From positions 1-52,536 of the forward strand of contig JAHEJW010000017.1 in the NCBI GenBank assembly GCA_024638655.1: a stretch of 52,536 nucleotides of DNA. Direction: 5' to 3'. The notes below the pieces were generated by a model. The model saw nothing but the letters and a program-made list of their open reading frames with translations, made no database searches and was not told where the DNA came from. The translations under genes and the position numbers were made by a program. Positions 39,028 to 48,680 of the stretch are shown piece by piece (the first letter of the stretch is position 1; every line of letters starts with the position of its first letter). This DNA comes from a bacterium (lineage in GTDB: Bacteria; Actinomycetota; Acidimicrobiia; Spongiisociales; ZC4RG35).

Positions 39028-41304
39028 TCAGTTGGCGAGGCCGAGGGCGGCCTGGTCGCGTGCAGACCGGATCTCAGTGGCGAATTCGGCTCGCTTCTCC
39101 GTGACCCCCTCACCGTGCTCCAGCAAATCGCGATTGCGAGCCAGGGCCAGAGCCGACTTGAAGAGGACCTGGCTGGCGCTCTCCCCCGAGATCAGACGCT
39201 CCTCTATTCGATATAGACGAGCGCGGTCGAGACATGCCTTCAGGAACCTCTTCTCCTCAAACTCACCATTGAGATCCTCGAGCTCGTCGCCGACGATCTG
39301 GTAGGCGTCGAGAAACGGCAGCACCGACCAATAGGCCACGGGCTCACCCATCTTGGCGAGGACACCTAGCGGCCCGGCAGCCGACAGCGTCTGTTCCCAA
39401 TCTGGCACGTCGATCGAGATGTCTTTCTCAACGCTCTCCAGGAAGGACTCCTTCTCAGGGAAGAAGAACTCGAATTTGAGCAGGTCTCGATAGGAGAGCA
39501 TTCGTTGACGGGCCAGCTCGGGGTCTCGCGACCCCTCGTCTATGAGGGAGGAAACGGCCATTTCGCCTATGGCCCGCCGTACGAAGAAGTGAACGACGAC
39601 GTTGCGATAGTACGAGATCCGTATCATCTGCTCTTCGTCCAGCCAGAACACGCGCCGTCCGATTGCACTGTGACTCGAGACGTTTCCGTGCTCTGCGAGC
39701 CAGTCGAGGATGGTGGTCGTCTCATCGACCTCCGTCAGCTGCAGTCTCTCGGTCGTCGGCAGGTCGCGAGCCTTGATGTAGTCGGCCAGAGCCGCGTATC
39801 TCTCGGCGATTTGGGCTGCGGTGAGTGCTTTCCCCCGCGCCGCCAGGAGAACGATGCTCACGACGGCGATCGGCGTGATCGGAGTAACCCTGCCGATCCG
39901 ATACATGACCTCGAAAGCGAGTTTCTGGAGCCCGATCGGAGCCTGGTCCGACTCCTCGATGCTCTCTAGGGCGGATGCAACCGAGACAGGCTCGCCGAAC
40001 CTGATGTGAATGTCGCCATAGCGCCTCCTCAGCGATCTGATCGCCTTGAGCAGCCATCCGATCGACTCGGTCTCCTTGCTCTTGCCTTGAGCCTCGCGGG
40101 CGTAGTCGGGCACATCCTGGATCTGGTCGTAGGCGATGGAGACCGGGATCAGCATGATGTCTTCACTCTTGTCGCGCCGTAGTGCGTCGACGACGTAGGC
40201 GAGCAACCCCAGGCGAGGTGGATTCAGTCTTCCCGAGCGGGAGCGGCCGCCCTCCATATACCACTCGATGGGGAAGCGCTTCTCGATCAGGAAGTCGATG
40301 TAGGACCTCAGCACGATCTTGTAGAGCTCGTTGTCTTTGAAGCTGCGGCGAATGAAGAAGACTCCGGTTCTTCGAATGAGGGGCCCGACTGGGAAGAAGT
40401 CGAGGTTGATCCCGCCGGCGGTGTGATTCGGAGGAAGATCGTTCTCCCAAAGCATGAATTGGAGGCTGAGGCGGTCAAGGTTCGACCGATGGGAGGGCAG
40501 GAAGACGATGGGGTAGTCCGCTGAGAGCTCCGCCACTCTTCTAACTTCCTCGTCGTCGTACTTGATCTCCGAGTAACCCTGTTTGTAGAGGCTGTGGATG
40601 GCGTTGGCGATCAAGTCGATGACATAGGGACTGTGCGTGGCCGCGATCTCGCGCAGGTATTCTTCGGCGTGGTCGATGGCTTCGTCGGGATCCTCGTCGT
40701 GCTCGTGTGCGTATCTCTCGACAGCATCGATGAACTCCCGACGAGCCAGGATCGACTCCGGCACGAACCTCGGGATCTTGTATCTGTTGCCATGCAGCCT
40801 TCTCTCGGCACGATCCAGCACGCGCCATGCCCGGTGGATCACGAAGGCGGAGAAGCTCTCTACTTCACCACTTTTGCGGTGGCCCTGCCTGAGAGTCGAG
40901 ACGCGCGCTCCCGGAGCGGCGATCAGCCTGACCCTGCGCGGTCGGAACGCCCTGATGAAGCGTGCCCGCAAGCCCTTGGGGTCGCGGGGGTCGCCCGGGC
41001 GAATGGCATCAGACCAGCGGACCGAGCGGTTTCCGTTCTTCTCCGGGGCGAGCCACACCACTCGAAGCGGCACGAGGTAGGTATCCGGACCCGAGTCGAG
41101 GGCCCTCTGTAACTCGTGAATGTCACCGGTATTTCCACGGCGCGAGGACGTCAGGCGGACCATTCTCGGCTCGCCGCGAACCTCGGAGGTAACCCAGCGC
41201 TCGAGCATGGTCGTCTCGTACTCCGAGCCCGCATCGAGCAGGTAGACGGTCTCGGTCCCTTCCGGGCCGGAGAGAGCCTCGGGTGATGAGTTGTCACGAG
41301 CCAC
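39028..41304 (-). CDS. plsB: Glycerol-3-phosphate 1-O-acyltransferase, PlsB type
   Basis: 758 residues from GTG 41304, chosen because TAGAGT lies 7 nt upstream; an in-frame ATG at 41331 is the alternative. The acyltransferase core has all four PlsB blocks: FLPSHRSNLDRLSLQF (HxxxxD), GGINLDFFPVGPLIRRTGVFFIRR, IEWYMEGGRSRSGRL, and LIPVSIAYDQI. Long N- and C-terminal regions are those of the full-length PlsB/GPAT group. It acylates glycerol-3-phosphate with acyl-CoA or acyl-ACP, the first step of phospholipid synthesis. It is divergent from the dtd gene, and a second acyltransferase of the other type (PlsY) is encoded just beyond it. Confidence 0.92.
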   Translation of the reverse strand: MARDNSSPEALSGPEGTETVYLLDAGSEYETTMLERWVTSEVRGEPRMVRLTSSRRGNTGDIHELQRALDSGPDTYLVPLRVVWLAPEKNGNRSVRWSDAIRPGDPRDPKGLRARFIRAFRPRRVRLIAAPGARVSTLRQGHRKSGEVESFSAFVIHRAWRVLDRAERRLHGNRYKIPRFVPESILARREFIDAVERYAHEHDEDPDEAIDHAEEYLREIAATHSPYVIDLIANAIHSLYKQGYSEIKYDDEEVRRVAELSADYPIVFLPSHRSNLDRLSLQFMLWENDLPPNHTAGGINLDFFPVGPLIRRTGVFFIRRSFKDNELYKIVLRSYIDFLIEKRFPIEWYMEGGRSRSGRLNPPRLGLLAYVVDALRRDKSEDIMLIPVSIAYDQIQDVPDYAREAQGKSKETESIGWLLKAIRSLRRRYGDIHIRFGEPVSVASALESIEESDQAPIGLQKLAFEVMYRIGRVTPITPIAVVSIVLLAARGKALTAAQIAERYAALADYIKARDLPTTERLQLTEVDETTTILDWLAEHGNVSSHSAIGRRVFWLDEEQMIRISYYRNVVVHFFVRRAIGEMAVSSLIDEGSRDPELARQRMLSYRDLLKFEFFFPEKESFLESVEKDISIDVPDWEQTLSAAGPLGVLAKMGEPVAYWSVLPFLDAYQIVGDELEDLNGEFEEKRFLKACLDRARLYRIEERLISGESASQVLFKSALALARNRDLLEHGEGVTEKRAEFATEIRSARDQAALGLAN

Positions 41305-41311
41305 GCCCGTC

Positions 41312-41317
41312 ACTCTA
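41312..41317 (-). promoter_or_regulatory. Probable -10 element, leaderless start of plsB
   Basis: TAGAGT on the minus strand, 7 nt before GTG 41304. Confidence 0.45.
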
Positions 41318-41340
41318 TTTCGATGCGACAATCGGCGGAC

Positions 41341-41796
41341 ATGCGTGTAGTTCTCCAGCGGGTCTCATCGGCGTCCGTCCGGGTCGAAGGCGAGACGGTC
41401 GGCTCGATAGGGAGAGGCTTGTGTCTCCTGGTGGGCATATCTGAGGGAGACACTCCCATGGAGGTGGAGACCGCAGTTTCCAAGATCGCCACGCTTCGCA
41501 TATTCCCGGACGCCAACGGGCGGATGAATCTCTCCCTCGAGGAGGTAGGAGGCGAGGTGATGGTCGTCAGCCAATTCACCCTGTATGGCGACGTTCGCCG
41601 GGGCCGTCGACCATCATTCACGCGGGCCGCCTCACCTGAGTCGGCCGCACCCATGATCGACCACATGGTCGGGATGTTCCGAGCTCGGGGGCTGTCAGTC
41701 GCCGAAGGGGTGTTCGGCGCGCAGATGCATGTCGAATTGGTGAACGAAGGCCCGGTGACTCTCTCGCTCGAGTTCAGCGAGGGAGCGGCGCACTGA
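41341..41796 (+). CDS. dtd: D-aminoacyl-tRNA deacylase
   Basis: 151 residues from ATG 41341 (family proteins start MRVVLQRV; an in-frame start at 41323 adds six unlikely residues). Motifs: RVVLQRVSSASVRVEGE, MVVSQFTLYGD (SQFT, active-site Thr) and NEGPVTLSLE (the cross-subunit Gly-Pro of the GPVT motif). It frees tRNA from wrongly attached D-amino acids or glycine. Its 3' end overlaps the convergent plsY gene by 23 bp. Confidence 0.95.
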   Translation: MRVVLQRVSSASVRVEGETVGSIGRGLCLLVGISEGDTPMEVETAVSKIATLRIFPDANGRMNLSLEEVGGEVMVVSQFTLYGDVRRGRRPSFTRAASPESAAPMIDHMVGMFRARGLSVAEGVFGAQMHVELVNEGPVTLSLEFSEGAAH

Positions 41797-42367
41797 TCAT
41801 TGCCTCGCGACGGTGCTTGGGCCAGAGGACGAGGGTCACTCCCAGAGCCATGAGCACCAGGAGGGGGCCGGTTGAGATCCCCCAGCCCGGTGACCAATCG
41901 GACAGCCACCAAGTGAAGGCGCCGAGATCGAGGGTCACGATTGCGGCCAGGCTGGCCAATCCCGACGACCTCGTAGGGATCACCACGACGATCAACACCG
42001 CCAATGCGGGGATCAGGAGAGCCGGAGCCACTCCGAGCAGGACACCCCCGGTGATGGCCAAGCCCTTGCCGCCCTTCATCCGATACCAGATGTTGTAGAC
42101 ATTGCCCGCAACAGCGCCTATGGCCGCGACCACAGCTCCGAGGTCGCCCTCCATAGTCTGCCCTATGCGTACTGCGGCCAGCCCTTTTGCCAACTCGACC
42201 ATCAGAACCGTCAAGCCAAGCATTGGGCCCCCAAGCCGCATTGCGTTGTTGGCTCCGGGGTTACCCGATCCTGTGTATCGGAGCTCCACACCCCAGAGAC
42301 GGCCCAGTCCAGCGGCGGTGGGGATCGAACCGGTCAAATAGCCGGCCAGAGCCGCCAGTGCGATCAC
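41774..42367 (-). CDS. plsY: Acyl-phosphate:glycerol-3-phosphate acyltransferase
   Basis: 197 residues, five or six membrane helices. The three PlsY motifs are recognisable: GSIPTAAGLGR, GSGNPGANNAMR, and AGNVYNIWYRMKGGKGLA. The third differs from the common GHxxPxxxxFKGGKG by Asn for His and Tyr-Arg-Met before KGGKG, so activity is likely but the site is not canonical. It transfers acyl groups from acyl-phosphate to glycerol-3-phosphate in the membrane. The GTG start overlaps the helicase stop (GTGA), an odd operon partner. It overlaps dtd at the 3' end. Confidence 0.87.
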   Translation of the reverse strand: MIALAALAGYLTGSIPTAAGLGRLWGVELRYTGSGNPGANNAMRLGGPMLGLTVLMVELAKGLAAVRIGQTMEGDLGAVVAAIGAVAGNVYNIWYRMKGGKGLAITGGVLLGVAPALLIPALAVLIVVVIPTRSSGLASLAAIVTLDLGAFTWWLSDWSPGWGISTGPLLVLMALGVTLVLWPKHRREAMISAPLPR

Positions 42368-45300
42368 CCGGCGACCTCGGCCTTGCCCTCAGGGCAGAAC
42401 CTCAAGAAGTCGCAGTCCCTACACCATGAGCCAGGCTGTGGCTTCCAATCGGCTCCGTCCATTCGGTACACGATCTCATCGATCGATCGGCGCGCCTCCT
42501 CGAGCCAATCGCGATTGGCCTCAAAGCTGACCTCCTCCAGCCCACCGCCCAGATAGGCGAAAGTGACTTTGAGATGCTCGGGCCCGGCAATGCCAAAGTC
42601 GACTTCGTTGGCGGCGACGGCGTAAGCCTGCAATTGGACCATTCGAGACGTGTCTTCGGACGGGCGGCCACTCTTGAAGTCGACTATCTCCCAATTGGAC
42701 CCGGAGGTGTAGATCGCATCAATGCGTCCGCGCACCTTGCGACCGGAGGAGAGCTCCACCGCAAACGGCGCCTCGATCAAGTCTGCCTTCTCTTCGGCGA
42801 AGCGAGATTCCTCGTAGGTTTGAAACGCTCCCGGGCCCACGGCTCCCTCTGACGGAGCACGGTCATAGAGCTCGTCGGTGAGCTCTTGGAATGGGACCTG
42901 TCCACGCTGGTGCAGCTCGATTTGGCGGTGGACCTCCGTCCCTCGGACCGCCGCAGGGTTGCGGCTTCTGGGGAGGGGGTCCACATCGGTCCAGTAGTAG
43001 CGCTTCGGGCACTGGGCATAGGTGACGAGCCCGGTGACGGACACCACCGCGTCGAGACGGTCCCGGTCTCCTTCAGAGGGTTCGGCGAGTTGAAAGAGCC
43101 GCTGTTCCATCTGTTTCAACTCCGACAGGTATTCGTCTTCCATGTCGAGCTCCCTCGCAATCTGGTTCGGGGCCTGAGGATCCAGCATCGCCGTGCGCAG
43201 ACCACCGGCCCAGCCGGACTCGAAGAGGGGGTCGGGCGCCACCGTCATCTCGGGAGACCGCAGGATCGCAGGTCGGTCGCCCGGCTCGGCATGGCCGGCG
43301 CTGACCGAGCTCGTGTGGACCTCGACGAGGTCATACATCTCCGAGGGGGCGCGTGGCTTCTTGTTTGGCTCCGGCAGTCCATACCAGTACGCACCGGAGA
43401 TGAGGAGGCGCCGCTTGGCTCTCGTCACCGCAACGTAGGCGACTCGCCACTCCTGTCTGTTGTGACGGGCTCGGAGGTAATCCGTCCTTGGGGTCCCTTC
43501 GGCAGGAAGGTCGTCCAAGGTCGAGTCGATCCGGAGCTCCGGGGGAAGGTACTCGGGAAATCGGATCGGGTCGGGAAACTGCTGGGACCGGGACGGGAAG
43601 TTGTCCTTTGTCACCGCGGGGATGGCCACCGTGTCCCACTCCAGGCCTTTGGCCCGGTGCACCGTCACCAGTGTGACTGCGTCCTCGCCGGAGAGACGAG
43701 CGGAGTCGAGCTCCTCGGCAGGCTCATCTTCCATCGTGGTGAGATATTCGAGGAACGCGCCGACGGAGGGCCTTCCCTGGAGCGGGCTCCAATCCTCTGT
43801 CAGGTCGAGCAGCCGGTAGAGGTTGAGGCGGGCGGTGAGTCGAGCGTTTTGCGGCAGAGCCTCGATGTCTTGCCAGGATCTTGTTCGATCCAGGATCATC
43901 CGACACGTCTCCGTCAGCGTGAGACCCTGGCTCTCGGTTAGGACCTCGCGATATATCGTGCGAAATCTGCTGAGAGCCGAGACTGCGTCGGCTCTCAGAT
44001 CAGCGATCTCATCCACGGCGTCGATTGCCTCGATGAGGGTGATCGGGTTGGGCTCTTCGCTGTCGTCGATGGCGTCTCCATCTGCAACCCACCTGGTCAG
44101 ATGAACGAGGTCGGCCATGCCAAGCCCGAAGCGTGACCCAAACAGGATCTGGGTGATGGCGGCTGAGTCCTCCGGATGTTCGAGGGCGGTCAGCCAAGCC
44201 CTGACCTCGGCTACCTCGGGCACCGACAACAGGCCGCCGATGTTGGCCACTTCGACCGGGATGTCCTGACGGGTCAACGAGTCGAGGACCAAGGCGAAGT
44301 CCCGGTTCTTGCGGAACAGGACTGCCATGTCGCTCCAGCTGCACCCTGCATCGTGTAACTCCTCGAAGGTTCGGGCGATCCAATCTGCCTCGGCCACGGC
44401 ATCTCTGGCCCAATAGGTGACTACTTCGCCGCTGACCGACGGATCAACGGCATGCAACACATCGGCGTCGGGGTTTGCCAGGGCTCTTATGTCGTTGGCC
44501 ACATCCAGGATCTCCGGCGCCGAGCGGCGGTTCAGCCTGAGCCCCTTCTCATGGGCAGGGGACCCGTCGGACCGGCGGAACTGAGTGGAGAACAGCTCGA
44601 AGTTCTCAGCTGAGGCGCCTCGCCACTCGTAGATCGTCTGGTCTTCGTCCCCCACTGCGATGACGGGGAACCCATCACGGAAGATCGCCGTGAGCAGGGC
44701 ACGCTGAGCCGGATTGGTGTCCTGGTACTCATCCAGCACTACGGCCCGGTATCGATTTCGGATCTCATCTGCCAGCGCGGGATGCTCCCTGGTGACTCGA
44801 GTAGCCAGCGTCACCAGGTCTGCATAGTCGACGACGCGGAGGCGACGCTTGTCCCTGCTGTATTGCGCCAGGGTCTCGGCCATCTCGAGTCGTTCGGACC
44901 AAGTGTCACCGGGTTGGGCTCGACAAACCTCGATCAGTCGCTCTGGCGTGAGCAAGTGGTCGCCGAGTCGATCACCCAACTGCCTGATCTTGTTCAGTGT
45001 CCTGCCCTGAGTTATGTCGAGGTGCTGGTACGTGTTGTAGTGGAAGGTCTCACTCATCAACTGGCGGGCGAACGTAGGGGTGATGACCTTTGCACGGTTG
45101 TCCACACCCGCGAGTGGTCCGAACTCGGCGAGCACCTGAGCGGCGAACCCGTGGTAGGTGTGGATCTCGACCTGACGACCCGGGTCCACTGTGCCGTCCA
45201 AGAGCTGCCTGACCCTGTCGCCGAGCTCGGCAGCCGCCTTGTTGGTGAAAGTGATCCCTACGATCTCTTCGGGCTCGACGCCGTGCTGCTCGATGAGGTT

Positions 45301-45420
45301 GGCGATCACCATGGCGATGGTCGTTGTCTTGCCTGTGCCGGCGCCGGCCCGGATTCGGATCGAGTCGAGACCCAGCTCGAGAACCGATTCCTGCTCATTC
45401 GAAGGAGCGGGAAGGGTCAT
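42364..45420 (-). CDS. UvrD-like helicase with C-terminal Fe-S RecB nuclease (AdnB-like)
   Basis: 1018 residues from ATG 45420, which overlaps the upstream helicase stop (ATGA). Superfamily 1 motor motifs: Walker A RAGAGTGKTTT (residues 24-34), VLDEYQDTNPAQ, VGDEDQTIYEWRGA, TVHRAKGLEWDTV, YVAVTRAK. The C-terminal PD-(D/E)XK nuclease has HRQIELH, GRIDAIY, EIVDFKSG and QLQAYAVAA. A Cys in YAQCPKRYYW and three at the end (WCRDCDFLRFCPEG) fit the AddB/AdnA-type [4Fe-4S] nuclease clamp. With the next gene it forms an AdnAB-like end-resection machine for double-strand breaks. Confidence 0.9.
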   Translation of the reverse strand: MTLPAPSNEQESVLELGLDSIRIRAGAGTGKTTTIAMVIANLIEQHGVEPEEIVGITFTNKAAAELGDRVRQLLDGTVDPGRQVEIHTYHGFAAQVLAEFGPLAGVDNRAKVITPTFARQLMSETFHYNTYQHLDITQGRTLNKIRQLGDRLGDHLLTPERLIEVCRAQPGDTWSERLEMAETLAQYSRDKRRLRVVDYADLVTLATRVTREHPALADEIRNRYRAVVLDEYQDTNPAQRALLTAIFRDGFPVIAVGDEDQTIYEWRGASAENFELFSTQFRRSDGSPAHEKGLRLNRRSAPEILDVANDIRALANPDADVLHAVDPSVSGEVVTYWARDAVAEADWIARTFEELHDAGCSWSDMAVLFRKNRDFALVLDSLTRQDIPVEVANIGGLLSVPEVAEVRAWLTALEHPEDSAAITQILFGSRFGLGMADLVHLTRWVADGDAIDDSEEPNPITLIEAIDAVDEIADLRADAVSALSRFRTIYREVLTESQGLTLTETCRMILDRTRSWQDIEALPQNARLTARLNLYRLLDLTEDWSPLQGRPSVGAFLEYLTTMEDEPAEELDSARLSGEDAVTLVTVHRAKGLEWDTVAIPAVTKDNFPSRSQQFPDPIRFPEYLPPELRIDSTLDDLPAEGTPRTDYLRARHNRQEWRVAYVAVTRAKRRLLISGAYWYGLPEPNKKPRAPSEMYDLVEVHTSSVSAGHAEPGDRPAILRSPEMTVAPDPLFESGWAGGLRTAMLDPQAPNQIARELDMEDEYLSELKQMEQRLFQLAEPSEGDRDRLDAVVSVTGLVTYAQCPKRYYWTDVDPLPRSRNPAAVRGTEVHRQIELHQRGQVPFQELTDELYDRAPSEGAVGPGAFQTYEESRFAEEKADLIEAPFAVELSSGRKVRGRIDAIYTSGSNWEIVDFKSGRPSEDTSRMVQLQAYAVAANEVDFGIAGPEHLKVTFAYLGGGLEEVSFEANRDWLEEARRSIDEIVYRMDGADWKPQPGSWCRDCDFLRFCPEGKAEVAG

Positions 45421-48359
45421 GGGACGTAAGCTCCCCGGCCCTCCGGCCAGGCCGGGCACGACATTCGGAAAGCACAACGCTCGCAGTGCTTCCCCACTCT
45501 CGGCTCCCAGATCTCCGAGCGGATCGCCCGTGTCACGTCGGCCATCTTCTGTTGGACCTCGTCGAGCCGTGACAGGTCAAGTCGGGGCCTGGTCACCGAC
45601 TTGGCCCTGGTCCGGGGATACCAGAACTCCGCCGAGACGACGTCCTCGTCGTCTCCGATGGCGGAGGCGTAGAAACCGAGTTGGATCGACACGGCGGCTT
45701 CCTCTTTGGTGGCCGATGACGTCGAGGTCTTGTAGTCGATCACCCGGAGGCCGGCGTCTGTGCGCTCGACGCGATCGACGACCCCAACCCAACGCACCCC
45801 CTCTATCTCGCGCTCGACTCTCGTTTCCAGCGCGACCGGGAGCCCGTCTGGTGTGGGCCAGTTCTCATAGAGCTTCGCAAAGACCTCGCGCGCCTTGCCC
45901 AGCCAAGCCTCGTTCAATTCTGGTGTCCCGAAGGATGCGTCCGACCAGACCTCCTCGAGGAGCTCCATGGCCCGGTCCGGGTGTGCATGCGGCTGTCCGG
46001 AGTCGACCACCTCTCGCTCTGCCGTCTCCAGGGCCTCGTGGATCAGGGAGCCGAAGTGCGCCCAAGGCGAATCGGCATTGCCGAGACGCAGCCGGCGTTC
46101 GAGTGCATATCTACGCGGGCACCTGTCGTAGCTATCGGCCTGGCTGGGTGACAGACGGAAGGTTTCGCCGAGAATGGGGCGATCCGGGCCCGGTTCGACG
46201 ACACCGGCAAACGAATCCGGCTTCCACCACTCACCCGACCCGAGGATAGAGGCCGCTACGAGACGGTCGACCCGCGGCGCACCGGGGTCGAGCAGGGCCC
46301 TCCTGAGACGGATCTCCGCCTCGCGAAGTGTCACAGGATCACCGACTCTCTCCGAAGGTGGGCCCAAGTCGGTCACGGCTGACGCCCCGCTGGCTGCGAG
46401 CAAGAACCTCGAGGGCCTGTTCTCTCCCTGATCGACACCGGCATCTGTGGCGGTCCACACCACGCGCAGACGCGCCCGGGTCATGGCCGTATAGGCGAGC
46501 CGCATCTCCTCCTGGAGCTGGAAGAGGTGCTGTGCGCCCGGGTTGGTCGTTCTCTCCGGGGAGAGGAGCTCGGGTCTGAGCATCCTCTTGCTCCTGCGGA
46601 GGTCCGGGAAGACACCCTCGACCGCGTTGGCCACGAATACCAGGTCGAACTCGAGTCCCTTGGCCTGGTGGAGCGTCGTCAGCACGACGCGTTCGGAGGG
46701 GAGTTGATGCGAGATCAATGGGGTTGCTTCGAAATCCTCCTCCTCCGTCATCTCGAAGAATCGAGCCAGGGTGACGTTGGGATCGCGCTCGGCCTGTCTG
46801 TAGAGCACTTGGGCGAAAGCCGACCAGGCGCGTCGCCACTCGACTCGCTCCGGATCGGACACCAAATCGTCCAGGCCATCGAGATTTGACCAGGCGTGCC
46901 AGAACCCGGCGGAGGCCGAGAGCTCTGTCGTCCAGGACGGGTCGCCGACGATGCGGGCCAATCCGGGGAGACCCGGCAGGTCTTGTTCAAGAACGGTCGA
47001 CCAGGAGTCCCAGCTGCGCCATCTCGCCCGGATCAGCGTCCTCTCCAGACCGAGAGATGCTCGCACGAGCGGCCCGAGCAGAACCCTCCGCATCGCCCGG
47101 TCGGCTTCAGCTGCGGCCGAGGGCGAAGTCGATGGGATAGGCCCACCGGATATGGCGGCAGTGCAGAGGTCATTGAACAGCCCGACCGCAGGATGATCGA
47201 CGAGTCGCGATTCGGGCGGATCGTGAGGGATATCCCGGCGGCCCAGAGCGCGCGACAGCTCGTTGAAGAGCTCTTTCTTGGAGCGAACCAGGACTGCGAT
47301 AGACGAGGGTCGCAAACCTTCGACTTCGATGGCGTGCTCGACTTCCGAGGCGATCCATTCGGCCTCTGCCGTCTCCTGGTCGAAGATGTACGCCTCGACT
47401 CGTCCCTCGTGTGATGCCGGTCGCACGGGGCCGGCTGCACCTGGAAGGTCACCTGAAGATACAACACCAAGGGCTGCATCGAGGATCTCTTTCGGTACCC
47501 GGAAGCTGGTGTCGAGGACGATGCGGCTCGCGTCGGGGTGTCTTGTGGTGAAGTCTGCGATGTTCCTCAGCTCGGCGCCTCGAAACGAGTAGATCGACTG
47601 GTAGGGGTCACCGGTGACGGTGAGATTGCCCTGAACTGCGAGCAGATCGGCGATCTCGGCCTGGGCAGTGCTGGTGTCCTGGAACTCGTCGACGATCACG
47701 AACTGATAGGCCGATGCCAGTTCCCGCCCCCTATCGGTTCTGAGCAGATCGACGGCCGATGCCAGCAGCACGCCGTAGTCGGTTCGCTCGATCTCCTGGA
47801 GGGTCGCCAGATATTGGGAGTAGAGACCGGGAAGACCCCGCCAATCCGCCCTCTGTGCTGCCCGGAGGGCCACGTCATCGGGAGTGAGGAGACGTTCCGA
47901 GCATCGCATGAGGAAGTCGGCGACCTCGGCGGCGAACGCCGGCGTCTCGAGTATCCCTCGATAGTTGATCGGCCAATGCTCCGGATCTTCTCTCGCCAGG
48001 ATCTGTGCCACCAAACCCACTTGCTCTGGAGTGGTCAATGGTGTTGGTCTGTGCCCTTGCTCCGACGCGACCTCCAGAATCCGGAGTGCGAGAGAATGAA
48101 AGGTCGTCACATCGACTGGAATCCCGGTTGCGCCGACAGCGTCTTCGATGCGACGACGCAGGTCTCCAGACGCACGCCGCGAGAAGGAGAGAACGACCAT
48201 CTGGTCACGACGTGATCTGTTGCTGGATACCAGGTGTTGCACACGTTGGACCAAGAACTCGGTCTTGCCCGTACCCGGCCCGGCCACCACCACCTGGTGC
48301 CCGTCAGTGTCGGCGACTGCATCTTGCCACTCGCCTGGCGAGATCCGTCTCTCGGTCAC
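45417..48359 (-). CDS. UvrD-like helicase with C-terminal Fe-S RecB nuclease (AdnA-like)
   Basis: 980 residues, GTG start. Walker A AGPGTGKTE (residues 26-34), VIVDEFQDTSTAQ, TGDPYQSIYSFRGA, TLHQAKGLEFDLV, and YTAMTRARLRVV are the helicase motifs. The nuclease part has FGSLIHEALE, GVVDRVER, VIDYKTS and QLGFYA. The Fe-S cysteines are DRCPRRYALE plus CERCAFRMSCPAWPEG. It is the first large gene of the pair and probably the partner motor of 42364-45420. Which of the two corresponds to mycobacterial AdnA or AdnB cannot be settled by eye. A 62-residue gene lies 17 bp upstream. Confidence 0.9.
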   Translation of the reverse strand: MTERRISPGEWQDAVADTDGHQVVVAGPGTGKTEFLVQRVQHLVSSNRSRRDQMVVLSFSRRASGDLRRRIEDAVGATGIPVDVTTFHSLALRILEVASEQGHRPTPLTTPEQVGLVAQILAREDPEHWPINYRGILETPAFAAEVADFLMRCSERLLTPDDVALRAAQRADWRGLPGLYSQYLATLQEIERTDYGVLLASAVDLLRTDRGRELASAYQFVIVDEFQDTSTAQAEIADLLAVQGNLTVTGDPYQSIYSFRGAELRNIADFTTRHPDASRIVLDTSFRVPKEILDAALGVVSSGDLPGAAGPVRPASHEGRVEAYIFDQETAEAEWIASEVEHAIEVEGLRPSSIAVLVRSKKELFNELSRALGRRDIPHDPPESRLVDHPAVGLFNDLCTAAISGGPIPSTSPSAAAEADRAMRRVLLGPLVRASLGLERTLIRARWRSWDSWSTVLEQDLPGLPGLARIVGDPSWTTELSASAGFWHAWSNLDGLDDLVSDPERVEWRRAWSAFAQVLYRQAERDPNVTLARFFEMTEEEDFEATPLISHQLPSERVVLTTLHQAKGLEFDLVFVANAVEGVFPDLRRSKRMLRPELLSPERTTNPGAQHLFQLQEEMRLAYTAMTRARLRVVWTATDAGVDQGENRPSRFLLAASGASAVTDLGPPSERVGDPVTLREAEIRLRRALLDPGAPRVDRLVAASILGSGEWWKPDSFAGVVEPGPDRPILGETFRLSPSQADSYDRCPRRYALERRLRLGNADSPWAHFGSLIHEALETAEREVVDSGQPHAHPDRAMELLEEVWSDASFGTPELNEAWLGKAREVFAKLYENWPTPDGLPVALETRVEREIEGVRWVGVVDRVERTDAGLRVIDYKTSTSSATKEEAAVSIQLGFYASAIGDDEDVVSAEFWYPRTRAKSVTRPRLDLSRLDEVQQKMADVTRAIRSEIWEPRVGKHCERCAFRMSCPAWPEGRGAYVP

Positions 48360-48376
48360 ATCGCCGACTGTATCCC

Positions 48377-48565
48377 TCAGGCGGCCCGGGCCCAGTTCGC
48401 AACCTCCTTCTCGACGAGCTCGGCTTCGAGGCCGAGTCGGCGCAGATAGCCGATCGGGTCTGCAAAGACCGCTCTCGGATCTTCGAAGTCTTCGGGCGCC
48501 GGCCGGGCGCCCATCGATCGCTCCGGCGTCTCAGTTGGTTGGCGTTCTCTCGGTTCGTTGCTCAT
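48377..48565 (-). CDS. Small protein of unknown function upstream of adnA-like gene
   Basis: 62 residues from ATG 48565. TAGCTT stands exactly 7 nt before this ATG, as at other leaderless genes here, which supports it as real and as the head of the helicase operon. The N-terminal half is polar and Pro/Arg/Glu-rich, and the C-terminal half (DPIGYLRRLGLEAELVEKEVANWARAA) looks helical and amphipathic. No known domain. Confidence 0.55.
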   Translation of the reverse strand: MSNEPRERQPTETPERSMGARPAPEDFEDPRAVFADPIGYLRRLGLEAELVEKEVANWARAA

Positions 48566-48572
48566 GGTCCCC

Positions 48573-48578
48573 AAGCTA
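48573..48578 (-). promoter_or_regulatory. Probable -10 element, leaderless start of 48565
   Basis: TAGCTT on the minus strand, 7 nt before ATG 48565. Confidence 0.45.
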
Positions 48579-48641
48579 CGGGGTGCCTGTGACATATTTG
48601 GCTCGGCTCCCTCCAGACCGCCCCCGCGGCCACTCAATGCT

Positions 48642-48647
48642 TAGGAT
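48642..48647 (+). promoter_or_regulatory. Possible -10 element for the glutamate dehydrogenase gene
   Basis: TAGGAT, 33 nt before GTG 48681. This start has a ribosome site (GGAGGG at 48672-48677), so a leadered transcript is likely. Confidence 0.3.
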
Positions 48648-48680
48648 GATTGATCGAGTTCGAATACCGGCGGAGGGCCC

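Noticed and set aside
39032-39304. Open frames antisense to plsB, and many like them antisense to other genes
   Set aside because: They are shadows of GC-rich codon use in real genes and show no family motifs, ribosome sites or promoters of their own.
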